Positions 8,944 to 17,738 of a stretch of 64,000 bases of DNA are shown piece by piece. Each line of letters opens with the position of its first letter. Position 1 is the first letter of the stretch. Position numbers and translations under genes: made by a program. The notes below the pieces were generated by a model, which saw only the letters and a list, made by a program, of their open reading frames with translations, made no database searches and was not told the origin of the DNA. Location of the stretch: NCBI RefSeq assembly GCF_000723205.1, contig NZ_HG315671.1, forward strand, positions 841,351 to 905,350, in the 5' to 3' direction. Origin of the DNA: Formosa agariphila KMM 3901 (GTDB lineage: Bacteria > Bacteroidota > Bacteroidia > Flavobacteriales > Flavobacteriaceae).

Positions 8944-9999
8944 TTATATACTTTCTCTCCAACCGTAAGGGTCTTCAGTTTTATTATATTGTATGCCGTT
9001 TAATTTTTCTTTAAAAGTATCGGAATAGCGTTTGTCTTGTTTTGGTATCTCGAACAATTCTCCCTTATGAGAGAATGCAGAAATAGGACTTACAACCGCA
9101 GCAGTTCCAGAACCAAAAATCTCTTTAAGAGAACCATTTTTACTCGCTTCAACAATTTCGGTAACCTTTACAGGTCTAACGTCTACAGTAATACCAGAAT
9201 CCTGAGCAATTTGAATAATACTTTTACGAGTAATTCCGTCTAAAATACGCTCGCTCGTTGGAGCAGTAACTAGAGTGTCATTAATTCTAAAAAACACATT
9301 CATTGTACCCGCTTCTTCTAGGTACTCATGTTTATCGGCATCTGTCCAAATAATTTGCTGGAAACCTTCTTGATTTGCAAGATTAGTAGGATAAAACTGT
9401 GCCGCATAATTACCTGCTGCTTTAGCATAACCAACACCGCCGTTAGCCGATCTACTAAACTGTTCGGCTACTAAAACGCGAACATCTCCAGAATAATAGG
9501 ACTGTGCAGGAGAACAAATAATTAAGAATTTGTATTCTACTGCAGGTGATGCTGCAATAGCAGGTTCTGTAGCAATAACAAATGGTCTAATGTAAAGTGA
9601 ATTTCCAAAACCTGGCTTTACCCAATCCTTATCTAAATTAATAAGTGCTTTTAATCCATCCATAAACACATCTTCTGGGAATGCAGGCATAGCCAGACGT
9701 TCTGCAGATTTGTTTATACGTGCCAAATTATCTTTCGGTCTAAATAACCAGACGTCGTCATTATCATCTTTATACGCTTTCATACCTTCAAAAACGGCTT
9801 GACCGTAATGAAAAACACGTGCCGAAGGATCTAAAGTTAATGGGGCATAAGGTGTAATTTCTGGCTTCTGCCATACACCATCTTTAAAATCACATGTAAA
9901 CATATGATCTGTAAACACTTTTCCAAAAGACAAATTTTCAAAATCAACATCTTGTATCTTGCTCGTATTTGCTTTTGTAATTTCAATTGAATTAGTCAA
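8944..9999 (-). CDS. ilvE: Branched-chain amino acid aminotransferase
   Basis: A 351-residue fold-type IV PLP aminotransferase of the long bacterial/eukaryotic subgroup, interconverting leucine, isoleucine and valine with their 2-oxo acids. Seen: ARVFHYGQAVFEGMKAYK, RPFVIATEP, the PLP-lysine region GVGYAKAAGNYAAQ, and EYLEEAGTMNVFF with DGITRKSI. Start at ATG 9999. It is divergent from mnmD. Confidence 0.95.
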   Translation of the reverse strand: MTNSIEITKANTSKIQDVDFENLSFGKVFTDHMFTCDFKDGVWQKPEITPYAPLTLDPSARVFHYGQAVFEGMKAYKDDNDDVWLFRPKDNLARINKSAERLAMPAFPEDVFMDGLKALINLDKDWVKPGFGNSLYIRPFVIATEPAIAASPAVEYKFLIICSPAQSYYSGDVRVLVAEQFSRSANGGVGYAKAAGNYAAQFYPTNLANQEGFQQIIWTDADKHEYLEEAGTMNVFFRINDTLVTAPTSERILDGITRKSIIQIAQDSGITVDVRPVKVTEIVEASKNGSLKEIFGSGTAAVVSPISAFSHKGELFEIPKQDKRYSDTFKEKLNGIQYNKTEDPYGWRESI

Positions 10000-10177
10000 A
10001 ATATTACAATTTACTTAATTAAACAGTATTCTAAATTATAGTATAAAAGTAGTACAAAAATTTTAAAAGTGTTTTAAAAATCGTGTATATTTACGTCTTA
10101 TTTTAACTGCTAATCGAGTTCGTATTACTTTCAATTAGATTTGAAATTTTAATGAATATTTCGTAATTTATAGTGTA

Positions 10178-10858
10178 TTGGAACGTAAAATTATTACTAC
10201 AGCCGATGGTTCTTCAACCATTTATTTGCCAGATTTAGATGAAACCTATCATTCTAGGCACGGTGCTATTCAAGAGGCTATACATGTGTTTATTAAATCG
10301 GGATTAGAATTTTGGCTGAGTAAAAATCCAGAATCACACCATCTTAATATTTTAGAAATTGGATTTGGAACGGGACTAAATGCCTTTTTAACCTGTTTGC
10401 AAGCCGAAGAGTTACAGTGTAATATAGCATATACTGGTGTCGAGGCTTACCCTGTATCTCAAGCAGATTTAGAACATATAAATTATGCCAACGAAATTTC
10501 GTCTGGTACTCAAGAATCTGTTTTTAAGAAACTTCATGCTGTAGATTGGGAAATCCTGCAAGATATTACCAGTCGATTTAAAATATTAAAACAAGAAAAA
10601 ACCTTTGCCGATATTACAGATGAAGCTATACATGATCTAATCTATTTTGATGCATTCGGACCACGAGTGCAACCAGAATTATGGGGAGAATCTGTGTTTA
10701 ATATCATGATTAAGGCTTTAAAGCCAGGTGGTATATTAGTTACATATTCTGCACAAGGTAATGCCAGACGTGCTATGCAAGCTGTAGGGTTTTTAGTAGA
10801 ACGCATTCCAGGACCTCCAGGAAAACGAGAAATGTTACGAGCCCGAAAACCTTTTTAA
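10178..10858 (+). CDS. mnmD: tRNA 5-methylaminomethyl-2-thiouridine methyltransferase MnmD
   Basis: A 226-residue SAM-dependent methyltransferase corresponding to the MnmC N-terminal domain found alone as MnmD. It completes the mnm5s2U34 wobble modification of tRNA. Seen: YHSRHGAIQEAIHVF, SAM motif LEIGFGTGLNAF, DLIYFDAFGPRVQPELW and the C-terminal PGPPGKREMLRA. There is no FAD-dependent oxidase half, as expected for MnmD. The start is a TTG (10178); no in-frame ATG precedes it, and the encoded N-terminus fits the family. The pentapeptide-repeat gene follows after nine bases. Confidence 0.93.
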   Translation: MERKIITTADGSSTIYLPDLDETYHSRHGAIQEAIHVFIKSGLEFWLSKNPESHHLNILEIGFGTGLNAFLTCLQAEELQCNIAYTGVEAYPVSQADLEHINYANEISSGTQESVFKKLHAVDWEILQDITSRFKILKQEKTFADITDEAIHDLIYFDAFGPRVQPELWGESVFNIMIKALKPGGILVTYSAQGNARRAMQAVGFLVERIPGPPGKREMLRARKPF

Positions 10859-10867
10859 ATTTTAAAG

Positions 10868-11437
10868 ATGAAGCCAATTATAGAAGACGAGTTGTTTAAA
10901 AATGAAGATTATAGAAGAACTCCGTTAACTATATCCGACTACGACAATTGTTCATTCGAACAGTGCGATTTTTCTAACGGAAATCTATCAGGAATTGTAT
11001 TTAACGAATGCGAGTTTATAGATTGTAATTTAAGTAATACCACAATTAAAAACACCACATTTAACGATGTTACATTTTCTGGATGTAAATTATTAGGCTT
11101 AGAATTTAAGCATATAAATACATTTTTAATGCGATTTAGTTTTAGTAATTGTAATTTACAAATGACTCAATTCGATTTTTTAAAACTGAAACAAACCTTA
11201 TTTGTGAATTGCGAATTACAACAGGCAACTTTTAATGGAACCGATTTATCTCAAGCTGTTTTCGACGAAAGTAATTTACAAGACACCTTGTTTGATGATG
11301 CTAATTTAGAAGGAGCTCATTTTCAAACCGCTTATAATTTTAATATCGATCCAGAACGTAATAAAATGCAAGGAGCTAGGTTTTCAAATTCAGATTTAGA
11401 AGGACTCTTACAGAAATATAAACTTAAAATTGATTAA
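10868..11437 (+). CDS. Pentapeptide repeat protein
   Basis: A 189-residue right-handed quadrilateral beta-helix protein. Repeats of the form A(D/N)LXX run through most of the chain (CSFEQCDFSNGNLSG; ATFNGTDLSQAVFDESNLQD; ANLEGAHF), interrupted by FKHINTFLMRFSFS near the middle. The size and mid-chain break resemble the McbG/Qnr-type topoisomerase-protecting family. This is a resemblance only; no drug phenotype can be inferred. Probably cotranscribed with mnmD. Confidence 0.88.
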   Translation: MKPIIEDELFKNEDYRRTPLTISDYDNCSFEQCDFSNGNLSGIVFNECEFIDCNLSNTTIKNTTFNDVTFSGCKLLGLEFKHINTFLMRFSFSNCNLQMTQFDFLKLKQTLFVNCELQQATFNGTDLSQAVFDESNLQDTLFDDANLEGAHFQTAYNFNIDPERNKMQGARFSNSDLEGLLQKYKLKID

Positions 11438-11543
11438 TTGAGTTTATAATATTTTACTAAAATTTACTCAGATTACTGTTAAACCTTACTTAATCACTAT
11501 GCTAAGGACTATTGTATTTGGTATTTTTGATAAAAAATAGAAT

Positions 11544-12452
11544 ATGGGTGTTTTAATTACTGGCGCAACCGGACTTTTAGGAACTAGAATCGTGGAGCTT
11601 TGTCTTCAAAAGGATGTGCGTGTAAAATATTTAACCACCAGTAAAGAAAAAATTGTTAGTAAAAAGAATTACAAAGGTTACTATTGGAATCCTGAAACTA
11701 ACGAAATAGATACAGACTGCTTTAAAGATGTAAAAGTCATTATACATTTAGCAGGAGGAACAGTTTCTAAACGCTGGACACCTTCAAACAAAAAAGAAAT
11801 TTTAGATAGTCGGGTTATATCTACACGAGTATTGCATCGCGGAATACGCTCGTTACCTAATCATAATGTGTTACAAATTATTTCGGCTAGCGGAATAAAT
11901 ATTTATCCAGATTCGCTAACCAAATATTATAATGAAAGTGAAACTGAAACAGACGATTCCTTCTTAGGTGATGTTGTAAAAGCTTGGGAAGCCGAAGTCG
12001 ATACGTTTTTCGGATTAAATATAAAAGTTGCTAAAGTACGAATAGGACTTGTACTGTCTAATGATGGTGGTGCATTTCCAGAATTTAAAAAACCTACAGA
12101 GCTAGGCTTAGGAGCTGTTTTTGGTAAAGGGGAGCAATGGCAATCTTGGATTCATATAGACGATGTGGTTCGTGTGTTTATGTATTTATTAAAATATTGT
12201 GGAGAAGGCACGTTTAACGCTGTGGCTCCAAACCCAGTGACTCAATCGGAATTAATAAAATCTATAGCCAAAACTATGGATAAACCTATGTTTTTACCAA
12301 ACATACCTCGAGTGGTCATGAAGTTGGTTTTAGGCGAAATGCACGATTTGCTTTTTTCTAGTCAGCGTGTTAGTAGTAAAAAGATAGAAGAAGAAGGGTT
12401 TGTTTTTAAGTATCCAAACTTACAACCTGCACTTTTAGAATTGTTATCATAA
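11544..12452 (+). CDS. TIGR01777-type NAD-dependent epimerase/dehydratase family protein
   Basis: A 302-residue extended SDR protein. The nucleotide-binding motif is GATGLLGTRI (residues 7-16). VIIHLAGGTVSKRWTPSNKK and WEAEVDTFFGLNIKVAKVRIG are characteristic, and the C-terminal 50 residues (PRVVMKLVLGEMHDLLFSSQ) match the DUF1731 tail of this family (YfcH/SDR39U1). Substrate unknown. Confidence 0.92.
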   Translation: MGVLITGATGLLGTRIVELCLQKDVRVKYLTTSKEKIVSKKNYKGYYWNPETNEIDTDCFKDVKVIIHLAGGTVSKRWTPSNKKEILDSRVISTRVLHRGIRSLPNHNVLQIISASGINIYPDSLTKYYNESETETDDSFLGDVVKAWEAEVDTFFGLNIKVAKVRIGLVLSNDGGAFPEFKKPTELGLGAVFGKGEQWQSWIHIDDVVRVFMYLLKYCGEGTFNAVAPNPVTQSELIKSIAKTMDKPMFLPNIPRVVMKLVLGEMHDLLFSSQRVSSKKIEEEGFVFKYPNLQPALLELLS

Positions 12453-12482
12453 AAAAAGACTATCCTTTTAGATAGTCTTTTC
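12453..12482. terminator. Intrinsic terminator
   Basis: The hairpin AAAAGACTATCC / AGATAGTCTTTT directly follows the epimerase-like gene. It also has a T-rich exit on the minus strand, so it may serve the converging YceI gene as well. Confidence 0.88.
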
Positions 12483-12507
12483 GTGTTTTCATAATATTAA
12501 TTTAATG

Positions 12508-13179
12508 CTAAGATTTCGAAGCATTAATTTCAATAGTTAATTCTACTCCGTCGTTAATAAATTTATCACCTAAATTATCGAAAACAGATTTAGACCCGAA
12601 GTTTACACCCCAAAGTGTTCTATCAATTGTAAAGGTTTCGCTAACCAAACTTAAAGATTCTCCGTCTACAGTAACGGTTACTGGAAAAGATACATTTTTC
12701 TCAATATCTTTCATCTTTAAGTTACCAGAAAGCATTGTTTTACCAGCGTCATTTTTAGAAACTCCTGTAACTACAAAACTTGCTGTAGGATATTTGTTTA
12801 CATTAAAAAAGTCACCTTCTTTACCTTCAACAGTTCCTTTTAAGTGCGCTTCAAGGTTGTCTTTTTTATCTCCGTCAACATCTAAAGCGACTATACTATT
12901 CATGTCTATTACAACAGTACCGCTTTGTATACTGTTATCTGTGGCAGATAAAGTACCCGATTCAATGTTAATGGTTCCGTTGTGTGTGCCTGTAGGTTTA
13001 AAACCTTTCCACTCAATAGTAGATTTTTCTGTGTTAATCTTGTATTCGGTAGAAGCATTTGCGCTTGTAGCAACAGGTTCTGCTGCTGTAGTACCGGCTT
13101 CTTTAGCTTTATCTTTACAAGATGTAACAGAAACTCCAATTGATAATACACATAGTAGTGTTAATAATCTATTTTTCAT
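12508..13179 (-). CDS. YceI family lipoprotein
   Basis: A 223-residue exported protein. MKNRLLTLLCVLSIGVSVTS precedes Cys21, a lipobox. After a low-complexity Ala/Thr linker (residues 28-45), the remainder is the YceI lipocalin-like barrel: YKINTEKSTIEWKGFKPTG, GTVVIDMNSI and GNLKMKDIEKNVSFPVTV. YceI proteins bind isoprenoid-like ligands in the known structures; the ligand here is unknown. The ATG at 13179 is chosen over an upstream TTG (13206) because it starts the signal peptide. Confidence 0.9.
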   Translation of the reverse strand: MKNRLLTLLCVLSIGVSVTSCKDKAKEAGTTAAEPVATSANASTEYKINTEKSTIEWKGFKPTGTHNGTINIESGTLSATDNSIQSGTVVIDMNSIVALDVDGDKKDNLEAHLKGTVEGKEGDFFNVNKYPTASFVVTGVSKNDAGKTMLSGNLKMKDIEKNVSFPVTVTVDGESLSLVSETFTIDRTLWGVNFGSKSVFDNLGDKFINDGVELTIEINASKS

Positions 13180-13261
13180 AATACTTCTTTTTACGATTAA
13201 ATTCAAAAATAACTAAAAAGGAATGACTAGTGAAAAAAACATAAAATTTATTTGTGACATT

Positions 13262-13293
13262 TTGGCAAATATTGAAAGATGGCAGTACTTTTG
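13262..13293 (+). promoter_or_regulatory. Bacteroidetes-type promoter of grpE-dnaJ
   Basis: A TTG at 13262 and the exact -7 element TACTTTTG at 13286-13293 are separated by 21 bases, matching the Bacteroidetes TTG-N19-21-TAnnTTTG pattern. The grpE ATG is 38 bases downstream. Confidence 0.65.
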
Positions 13294-13330
13294 CCTTTAA
13301 TGGATAGTGTTTATTTTAAATTAGAAAGAC

Positions 13331-13879
13331 ATGAGTAAAGAAGAGAATCAAAAAGACGTAGAAGTCGACAATATAGAAGAACAAGTAGAAGGTCAGGTAG
13401 AAGATCAAGTCGTTGAAAATCAAGAAGTATCTGTAGAAGAGGAATTACAGATAAAATTGAAGGAAGAGAAAGACAAATTTCTAAGATTATTTGCTGAGTT
13501 CGAAAATTATAAAAAACGAACGTCTAAAGAACGTATTGAATTATTTAAAACTGCCAACCAAGATGTCATGGTTGCGTTATTACCTGTTTTAGATGATTTT
13601 GACCGTGCTTATAGCGAAATTTCAAAAACAAAAGAAAAAGATCTTTTAAAAGGGGTGGAGTTAATAAACAATAAGTTTAGAAATGTACTTCAATCTAAAG
13701 GTTTAGAAGTTGTAGAAGTCGCTGCTGGAGATACTTTTAATGCAGATCACCATGAAGCAATTACTCAAATTCCTTCTCCAACACCAGACTTAAAAGGAAA
13801 AATTATAGATGTTATTGAAAAAGGTTACAAATTGGGAGAAAAGGTAATCCGGTTTCCTAAAGTGGTAATAGGACAATAA
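13331..13879 (+). CDS. grpE: Nucleotide exchange factor GrpE
   Basis: A 182-residue DnaK cochaperone that drives ADP release. The acidic N-terminus (residues 4-40, Glu/Val rich) leads to the long dimerisation helix (EEKDKFLRLFAEFENYKKRT) and the beta-wing domain (GDTFNADHHEAITQIPSPTP; GYKLGEKVIRFPKVVIGQ). It precedes dnaJ by about 60 bp; dnaK is not in this window. Confidence 0.97.
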   Translation: MSKEENQKDVEVDNIEEQVEGQVEDQVVENQEVSVEEELQIKLKEEKDKFLRLFAEFENYKKRTSKERIELFKTANQDVMVALLPVLDDFDRAYSEISKTKEKDLLKGVELINNKFRNVLQSKGLEVVEVAAGDTFNADHHEAITQIPSPTPDLKGKIIDVIEKGYKLGEKVIRFPKVVIGQ

Positions 13880-13938
13880 CACATTCACATTATAAATTAT
13901 AGTGTAAAAAATATTAACGGTCGAAAGTGACACACACA

Positions 13939-15066
13939 ATGAAGAGAGATTATTACGAAATTCTAGGAGTTAGCAAAAGTGCAACTGGGGCTGAAATAAA
14001 AAAAGCTTACAGAAAAAAAGCGATTGAGTTCCACCCAGATAAAAATCCAGATAACAAAGAAGCTGAAACCAAGTTTAAGGAAGCAGCAGAAGCTTACGAA
14101 ATTTTAAGTAACCAAGACAAAAAAGCAAGATACGATCAATTCGGTCACCAGGCATTCGAAGGTGGTGGCGGAGGCTATGGTGGTAGCGGCCATATGAATA
14201 TGGACGACATCTTTAGCCAGTTCGGTGATATTTTTGGTGGCGGTGGCTTCGGCGGCGGCGGATTTTCAGGCTTTGGTGGTGGCGGTGGTCAACGCCGAGT
14301 TAAAGGGAGTAACCTTAGAATTCGTGTAAAATTAACGCTAGAAGAAATTGCTAACGGTGTAGAAAAGAAAGTTAAAGTTAGACGTAAAGTACAAGCTGAA
14401 GGGACTACTTATAACACATGTTCTACGTGTCAAGGTTCTGGTCAAGTTACTCGTATTGCTAATACTATTTTAGGTCGTATGCAAACTGCAGCACCTTGTA
14501 CAGCATGTGGAGGATCAGGGCAAACTATCGATAAAAAACCTAAAGATGCAGATGCTCAAGGGTTAATAGTAAAAGAAGAAACTGTTTCTATTAAAATTCC
14601 AGCAGGAGTTGTAGATGGTATGCAACTTAAAGTTACAGGAAAAGGTAACGAAGCTCCTGGTGCTACGGGTATTTCTGGTGATCTTTTAGTTGCTATCGAA
14701 GAAGAAGTACATGAAAATTTACAACGTGAAGGCGATAATCTTCATTTTGATTTATATGTAAGTGTTCCAGATGCTGTTTTAGGAACATCTAAAGAAATAG
14801 AAACTGTAACAGGAAAAGTCCGTATTAAAATTGAAGCCGGTACACAATCTGGTAAAATTTTACGTTTACGCGGAAAAGGTATTCCTAACATTAATGGTTA
14901 CGCTAAAGGAGATTTATTAGTGCATGTTAATGTATGGACTCCTAAAACATTAAATAAACAACAAAAAGAATTTTTTGAAACCATGCGTGAAGATGATCAT
15001 TTTTCACCAAAACCAGAAAGTTCAGATAAGTCATTTTTTGAGAAAGTAAAAGATATGTTTTCTTAA
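13939..15066 (+). CDS. dnaJ: Chaperone protein DnaJ with reduced zinc finger
   Basis: A 375-residue type I J-protein that stimulates DnaK. The J domain (residues 2-68) has HPD at 32-34; a Gly/Phe-rich linker spans 74-118. The zinc region keeps only two CxxCxGxG motifs, CSTCQGSG (161) and CTACGGSG (187), where E. coli DnaJ has four. By spacing they correspond to motifs 2 and 3. The C-terminal substrate-binding domains follow ([30 protein letters not shown]). The ATG at 13939 is chosen; the GTG at 13927 adds four residues not typical of DnaJ. Cotranscribed with grpE. Confidence 0.97.
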   Translation: MKRDYYEILGVSKSATGAEIKKAYRKKAIEFHPDKNPDNKEAETKFKEAAEAYEILSNQDKKARYDQFGHQAFEGGGGGYGGSGHMNMDDIFSQFGDIFGGGGFGGGGFSGFGGGGGQRRVKGSNLRIRVKLTLEEIANGVEKKVKVRRKVQAEGTTYNTCSTCQGSGQVTRIANTILGRMQTAAPCTACGGSGQTIDKKPKDADAQGLIVKEETVSIKIPAGVVDGMQLKVTGKGNEAPGATGISGDLLVAIEEEVHENLQREGDNLHFDLYVSVPDAVLGTSKEIETVTGKVRIKIEAGTQSGKILRLRGKGIPNINGYAKGDLLVHVNVWTPKTLNKQQKEFFETMREDDHFSPKPESSDKSFFEKVKDMFS

Positions 15067-15090
15067 ATATATAAGGCTTTATACATGTTA

Positions 15091-15123
15091 AAACATCCAC
15101 CTCTATAGGGTGGATGTTTTTGT
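15091..15123 (+). terminator. Intrinsic terminator of grpE-dnaJ
   Basis: The hairpin AACATCCACC / GGGTGGATGTT with a six-base loop runs into TTTTTGTTTT, 25 bases after the dnaJ stop. Confidence 0.88.
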
Positions 15124-15366
15124 TTTGTGTATTTCGTAAAATATATATTAAAAAATTATGTGATTTGTAATATAAAGTATTATATTTGAGTAATTACTAA
15201 TTTAGTTTAGTAAAATTTTTCTTTTTCATAGCAATTTTTTTCCCATCCTTAGGTTTATTTAAGGGTGGGTTTTGTGTTTATAGAGATAACGGGTTTTTAG
15301 TAACTATTATTAAACATGTTGTCTTACATTTAATATATTTACACACTCAATTAACTAAACGCACGA
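15124..15366 (+). other. Intergenic region with a -7-like element and an orphan hairpin
   Basis: Between the dnaJ terminator and the ABC transporter genes. It contains TATATTTG at 15181-15188 (a -7 match, with a TTG only 13 bases upstream, which is short) and a second hairpin at 15242-15273 (CCCATCCTTA / TAAGGGTGGG, followed by TTTTG). Together they could delimit a short RNA of about 80 nt. No protein-coding potential was seen. Confidence 0.4.
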
Positions 15367-16296
15367 ATGCATAATATTTTAGAGGCGCATAATATTTCTA
15401 AAAAATTTGGAGATTTTACAGCGCTTAATCAAGTTTCCATAAACGTACCTCAGGGCAGTATTTTTGGCTTATTAGGTCCAAATGGTGCAGGAAAAACCAC
15501 ATTAATCCGTATAATAAATCAAATTACCATGCCAGATTCTGGACATGTAATTTTAGACGGAGAAGCTTTAAAAAATCATCATATACAAGATATCGGGTAT
15601 TTACCAGAAGAGCGTGGTTTGTATAAATCTATGAAAGTTGGCGAGCAAGCTTTATACTTGGCACAGTTAAAAGGGTTAAGTAAAGCAGAAGCTAAAAAGC
15701 GACTACATTATTGGTTTGACCGTTTAGATATTGGAGATTGGTGGAATAAAAAAATTCAAGAGTTGTCTAAAGGGATGGCTCAAAAAATTCAATTTGTGGT
15801 TACTGTTTTACACGAACCTAAATTATTAATTTTCGATGAACCTTTTTCTGGATTCGACCCTATAAATGCTAACCTTATTAAGGATGAAATTCTTCGCCTT
15901 AGAGACAATGGAGCTACCGTAATTTTTTCCACCCACCGTATGGAATCTGTAGAAGAATTATGCGACCACATTGCATTAATACATAAATCGAATAAAATTC
16001 TTGACGGAAAGTTAACAGAAATTAAAAGAGCTAATAAAGATAACTCGTACGAAATTGGAGTGAAGACTTCAAATATTGATGCTTTACATAAAGAGTTAAC
16101 CGAAAAATTTGATGTGTCGCCTGCACAATTTAAAACCATAGACGAACAATTAAAAGTGAATGTAAAATTAGGAGATAGCGGAAATCCTAACGAATTTTTA
16201 AAGTATTTAACTACAAAAGGAGAAGTATCTCATTTTGTTGAATTGTTACCAAGTACCAACGATATTTTTATAAAAGCCATTCAGAATAATAGCTAA
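15367..16296 (+). CDS. ABC transporter ATP-binding protein (NatA-like)
   Basis: A 309-residue ABC ATPase. Walker A GPNGAGKTT, signature LSKGMAQKIQ, Walker B LLIFDEPFSGFDP and the switch FSTHRM are all present. A C-terminal extension of about 90 residues after the nucleotide-binding domain is typical of NatA/DrrA-type exporters. It pairs with the permease that starts two bases later. Substrate unknown. Confidence 0.93.
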   Translation: MHNILEAHNISKKFGDFTALNQVSINVPQGSIFGLLGPNGAGKTTLIRIINQITMPDSGHVILDGEALKNHHIQDIGYLPEERGLYKSMKVGEQALYLAQLKGLSKAEAKKRLHYWFDRLDIGDWWNKKIQELSKGMAQKIQFVVTVLHEPKLLIFDEPFSGFDPINANLIKDEILRLRDNGATVIFSTHRMESVEELCDHIALIHKSNKILDGKLTEIKRANKDNSYEIGVKTSNIDALHKELTEKFDVSPAQFKTIDEQLKVNVKLGDSGNPNEFLKYLTTKGEVSHFVELLPSTNDIFIKAIQNNS

Positions 16297-16298
16297 AC

Positions 16299-17606
16299 AT
16301 GAATCATTTACCACTCATAATTAAAAGAGAGTATTTAACGAAAGTTAAAAATAAAGCATTTATTGTGATGACTATTTTAAGTCCTGTAGTGTTAATTGCA
16401 CTAATTGCAACAGTGACGTATTTATCGCAAATTAGTAATAATAAAGTGCGAACCATTGCTATTCTAGACGAGTCAGGTTTGGTTGCTAATGCATTTAAAG
16501 ATACAGAAACTACCAAGTATAAGTTTTTAAAAAATATAGATTTAGAAGCTGCTAAAGTGCTGGTTAATGCACAAGAAGATTACGGTTTATTGCATATTGA
16601 AAAAAGTGACGACATTAATTATTTAGAAAATCATGTGAAATTTTATTCAGAAGATTCACCGTCTCTATCTATAGTGTCGAGTTTAGAAAGTAAAGTAGAA
16701 AAATCGTTAACCGATGTAAAATTAGTGCAAGTTGGTGTCGATTTAGATAAAATAGAATCGGCTAAAATAGATGTTAGTATCATTCAGGAAAATTTTTCAG
16801 GAGAGAAAACATCTAAAGTAGAAAGTATTATCAAATTAGCGTTTGGTGGTGCAGCCGGCTATTTGCTATTTATGTTTATCATTATATATGGTAATATGAT
16901 TATGCGTAGTGTTATCGAAGAAAAAACCAGTCGTGTTATCGAAGTAATTATTTCGTCGGTAAAGCCTATGCAACTCATGTTGGGAAAAATTATTGGAACT
17001 TCACTAGCGGGAATCACTCAAATTATTATTTGGATTATTTTAGGAGGTTTGTTAACAGGATTGGTTGGAATAATTTTTGGAATAGATATGAGTCAGACGC
17101 CACAAAATCAAGTCATCGAACAATCTATAGTAAATCAGCAATTAAACGGACAAATAGAAACCATTCTTTCAGGATTTTATCATCTACCGTTAACCAATTT
17201 AATTATTGCTTTCTTATTATTTTTCATTGCAGGTTACTTATTATATAGTTCAATGTATGCTGCTATTGGAGCCGCTGTAGATAATGAAACCGATACCCAA
17301 CAATTTGTATTTCCTATATTAATGCCATTAGTGTTATCGGTTTATATTGGTTTCTTTACGGTAATCGAAGATCCTCATGGAACCATTTCAACTATTTTTT
17401 CGTTTATACCATTAACGTCTCCAGTGGTTATGCTTATGCGTATTCCATTTGGCGTTCCAATCTGGCAACAATTATTATCGTTGTTACTTTTAATTGGATC
17501 TTTTTTACTGACTGTTTGGTTTGCCGCAAAAATTTATCGTGTTGGAATTTTAATGTACGGAAAGAAACCAACATATAAGGAGTTGATTAAATGGATTAAA
17601 TATTAA
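16299..17606 (+). CDS. ABC-2 type permease (NatB-like)
   Basis: A 435-residue integral membrane protein. One helix near the N-terminus (residues 20-42) is followed by a large extracytoplasmic domain of about 140 residues, then a cluster of helices in the C-terminal half. The motif RSVIEEKTSRVIEVIISSVK is characteristic of NatB/ABC-2 permeases. It forms an exporter with the preceding ATPase. Confidence 0.92.
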   Translation: MNHLPLIIKREYLTKVKNKAFIVMTILSPVVLIALIATVTYLSQISNNKVRTIAILDESGLVANAFKDTETTKYKFLKNIDLEAAKVLVNAQEDYGLLHIEKSDDINYLENHVKFYSEDSPSLSIVSSLESKVEKSLTDVKLVQVGVDLDKIESAKIDVSIIQENFSGEKTSKVESIIKLAFGGAAGYLLFMFIIIYGNMIMRSVIEEKTSRVIEVIISSVKPMQLMLGKIIGTSLAGITQIIIWIILGGLLTGLVGIIFGIDMSQTPQNQVIEQSIVNQQLNGQIETILSGFYHLPLTNLIIAFLLFFIAGYLLYSSMYAAIGAAVDNETDTQQFVFPILMPLVLSVYIGFFTVIEDPHGTISTIFSFIPLTSPVVMLMRIPFGVPIWQQLLSLLLLIGSFLLTVWFAAKIYRVGILMYGKKPTYKELIKWIKY

Positions 17607-17738
17607 TTGTTTAGAGTGAAATAATTTCAGAATTTTTAACGTAAATAAACGTGTAAATAATATAACGTTCAACAGTTATAGAATTAGAATAATAGTAGTG
17701 TGAATTCATTTTAATAGACACTGTTAAAAAAAATATGT

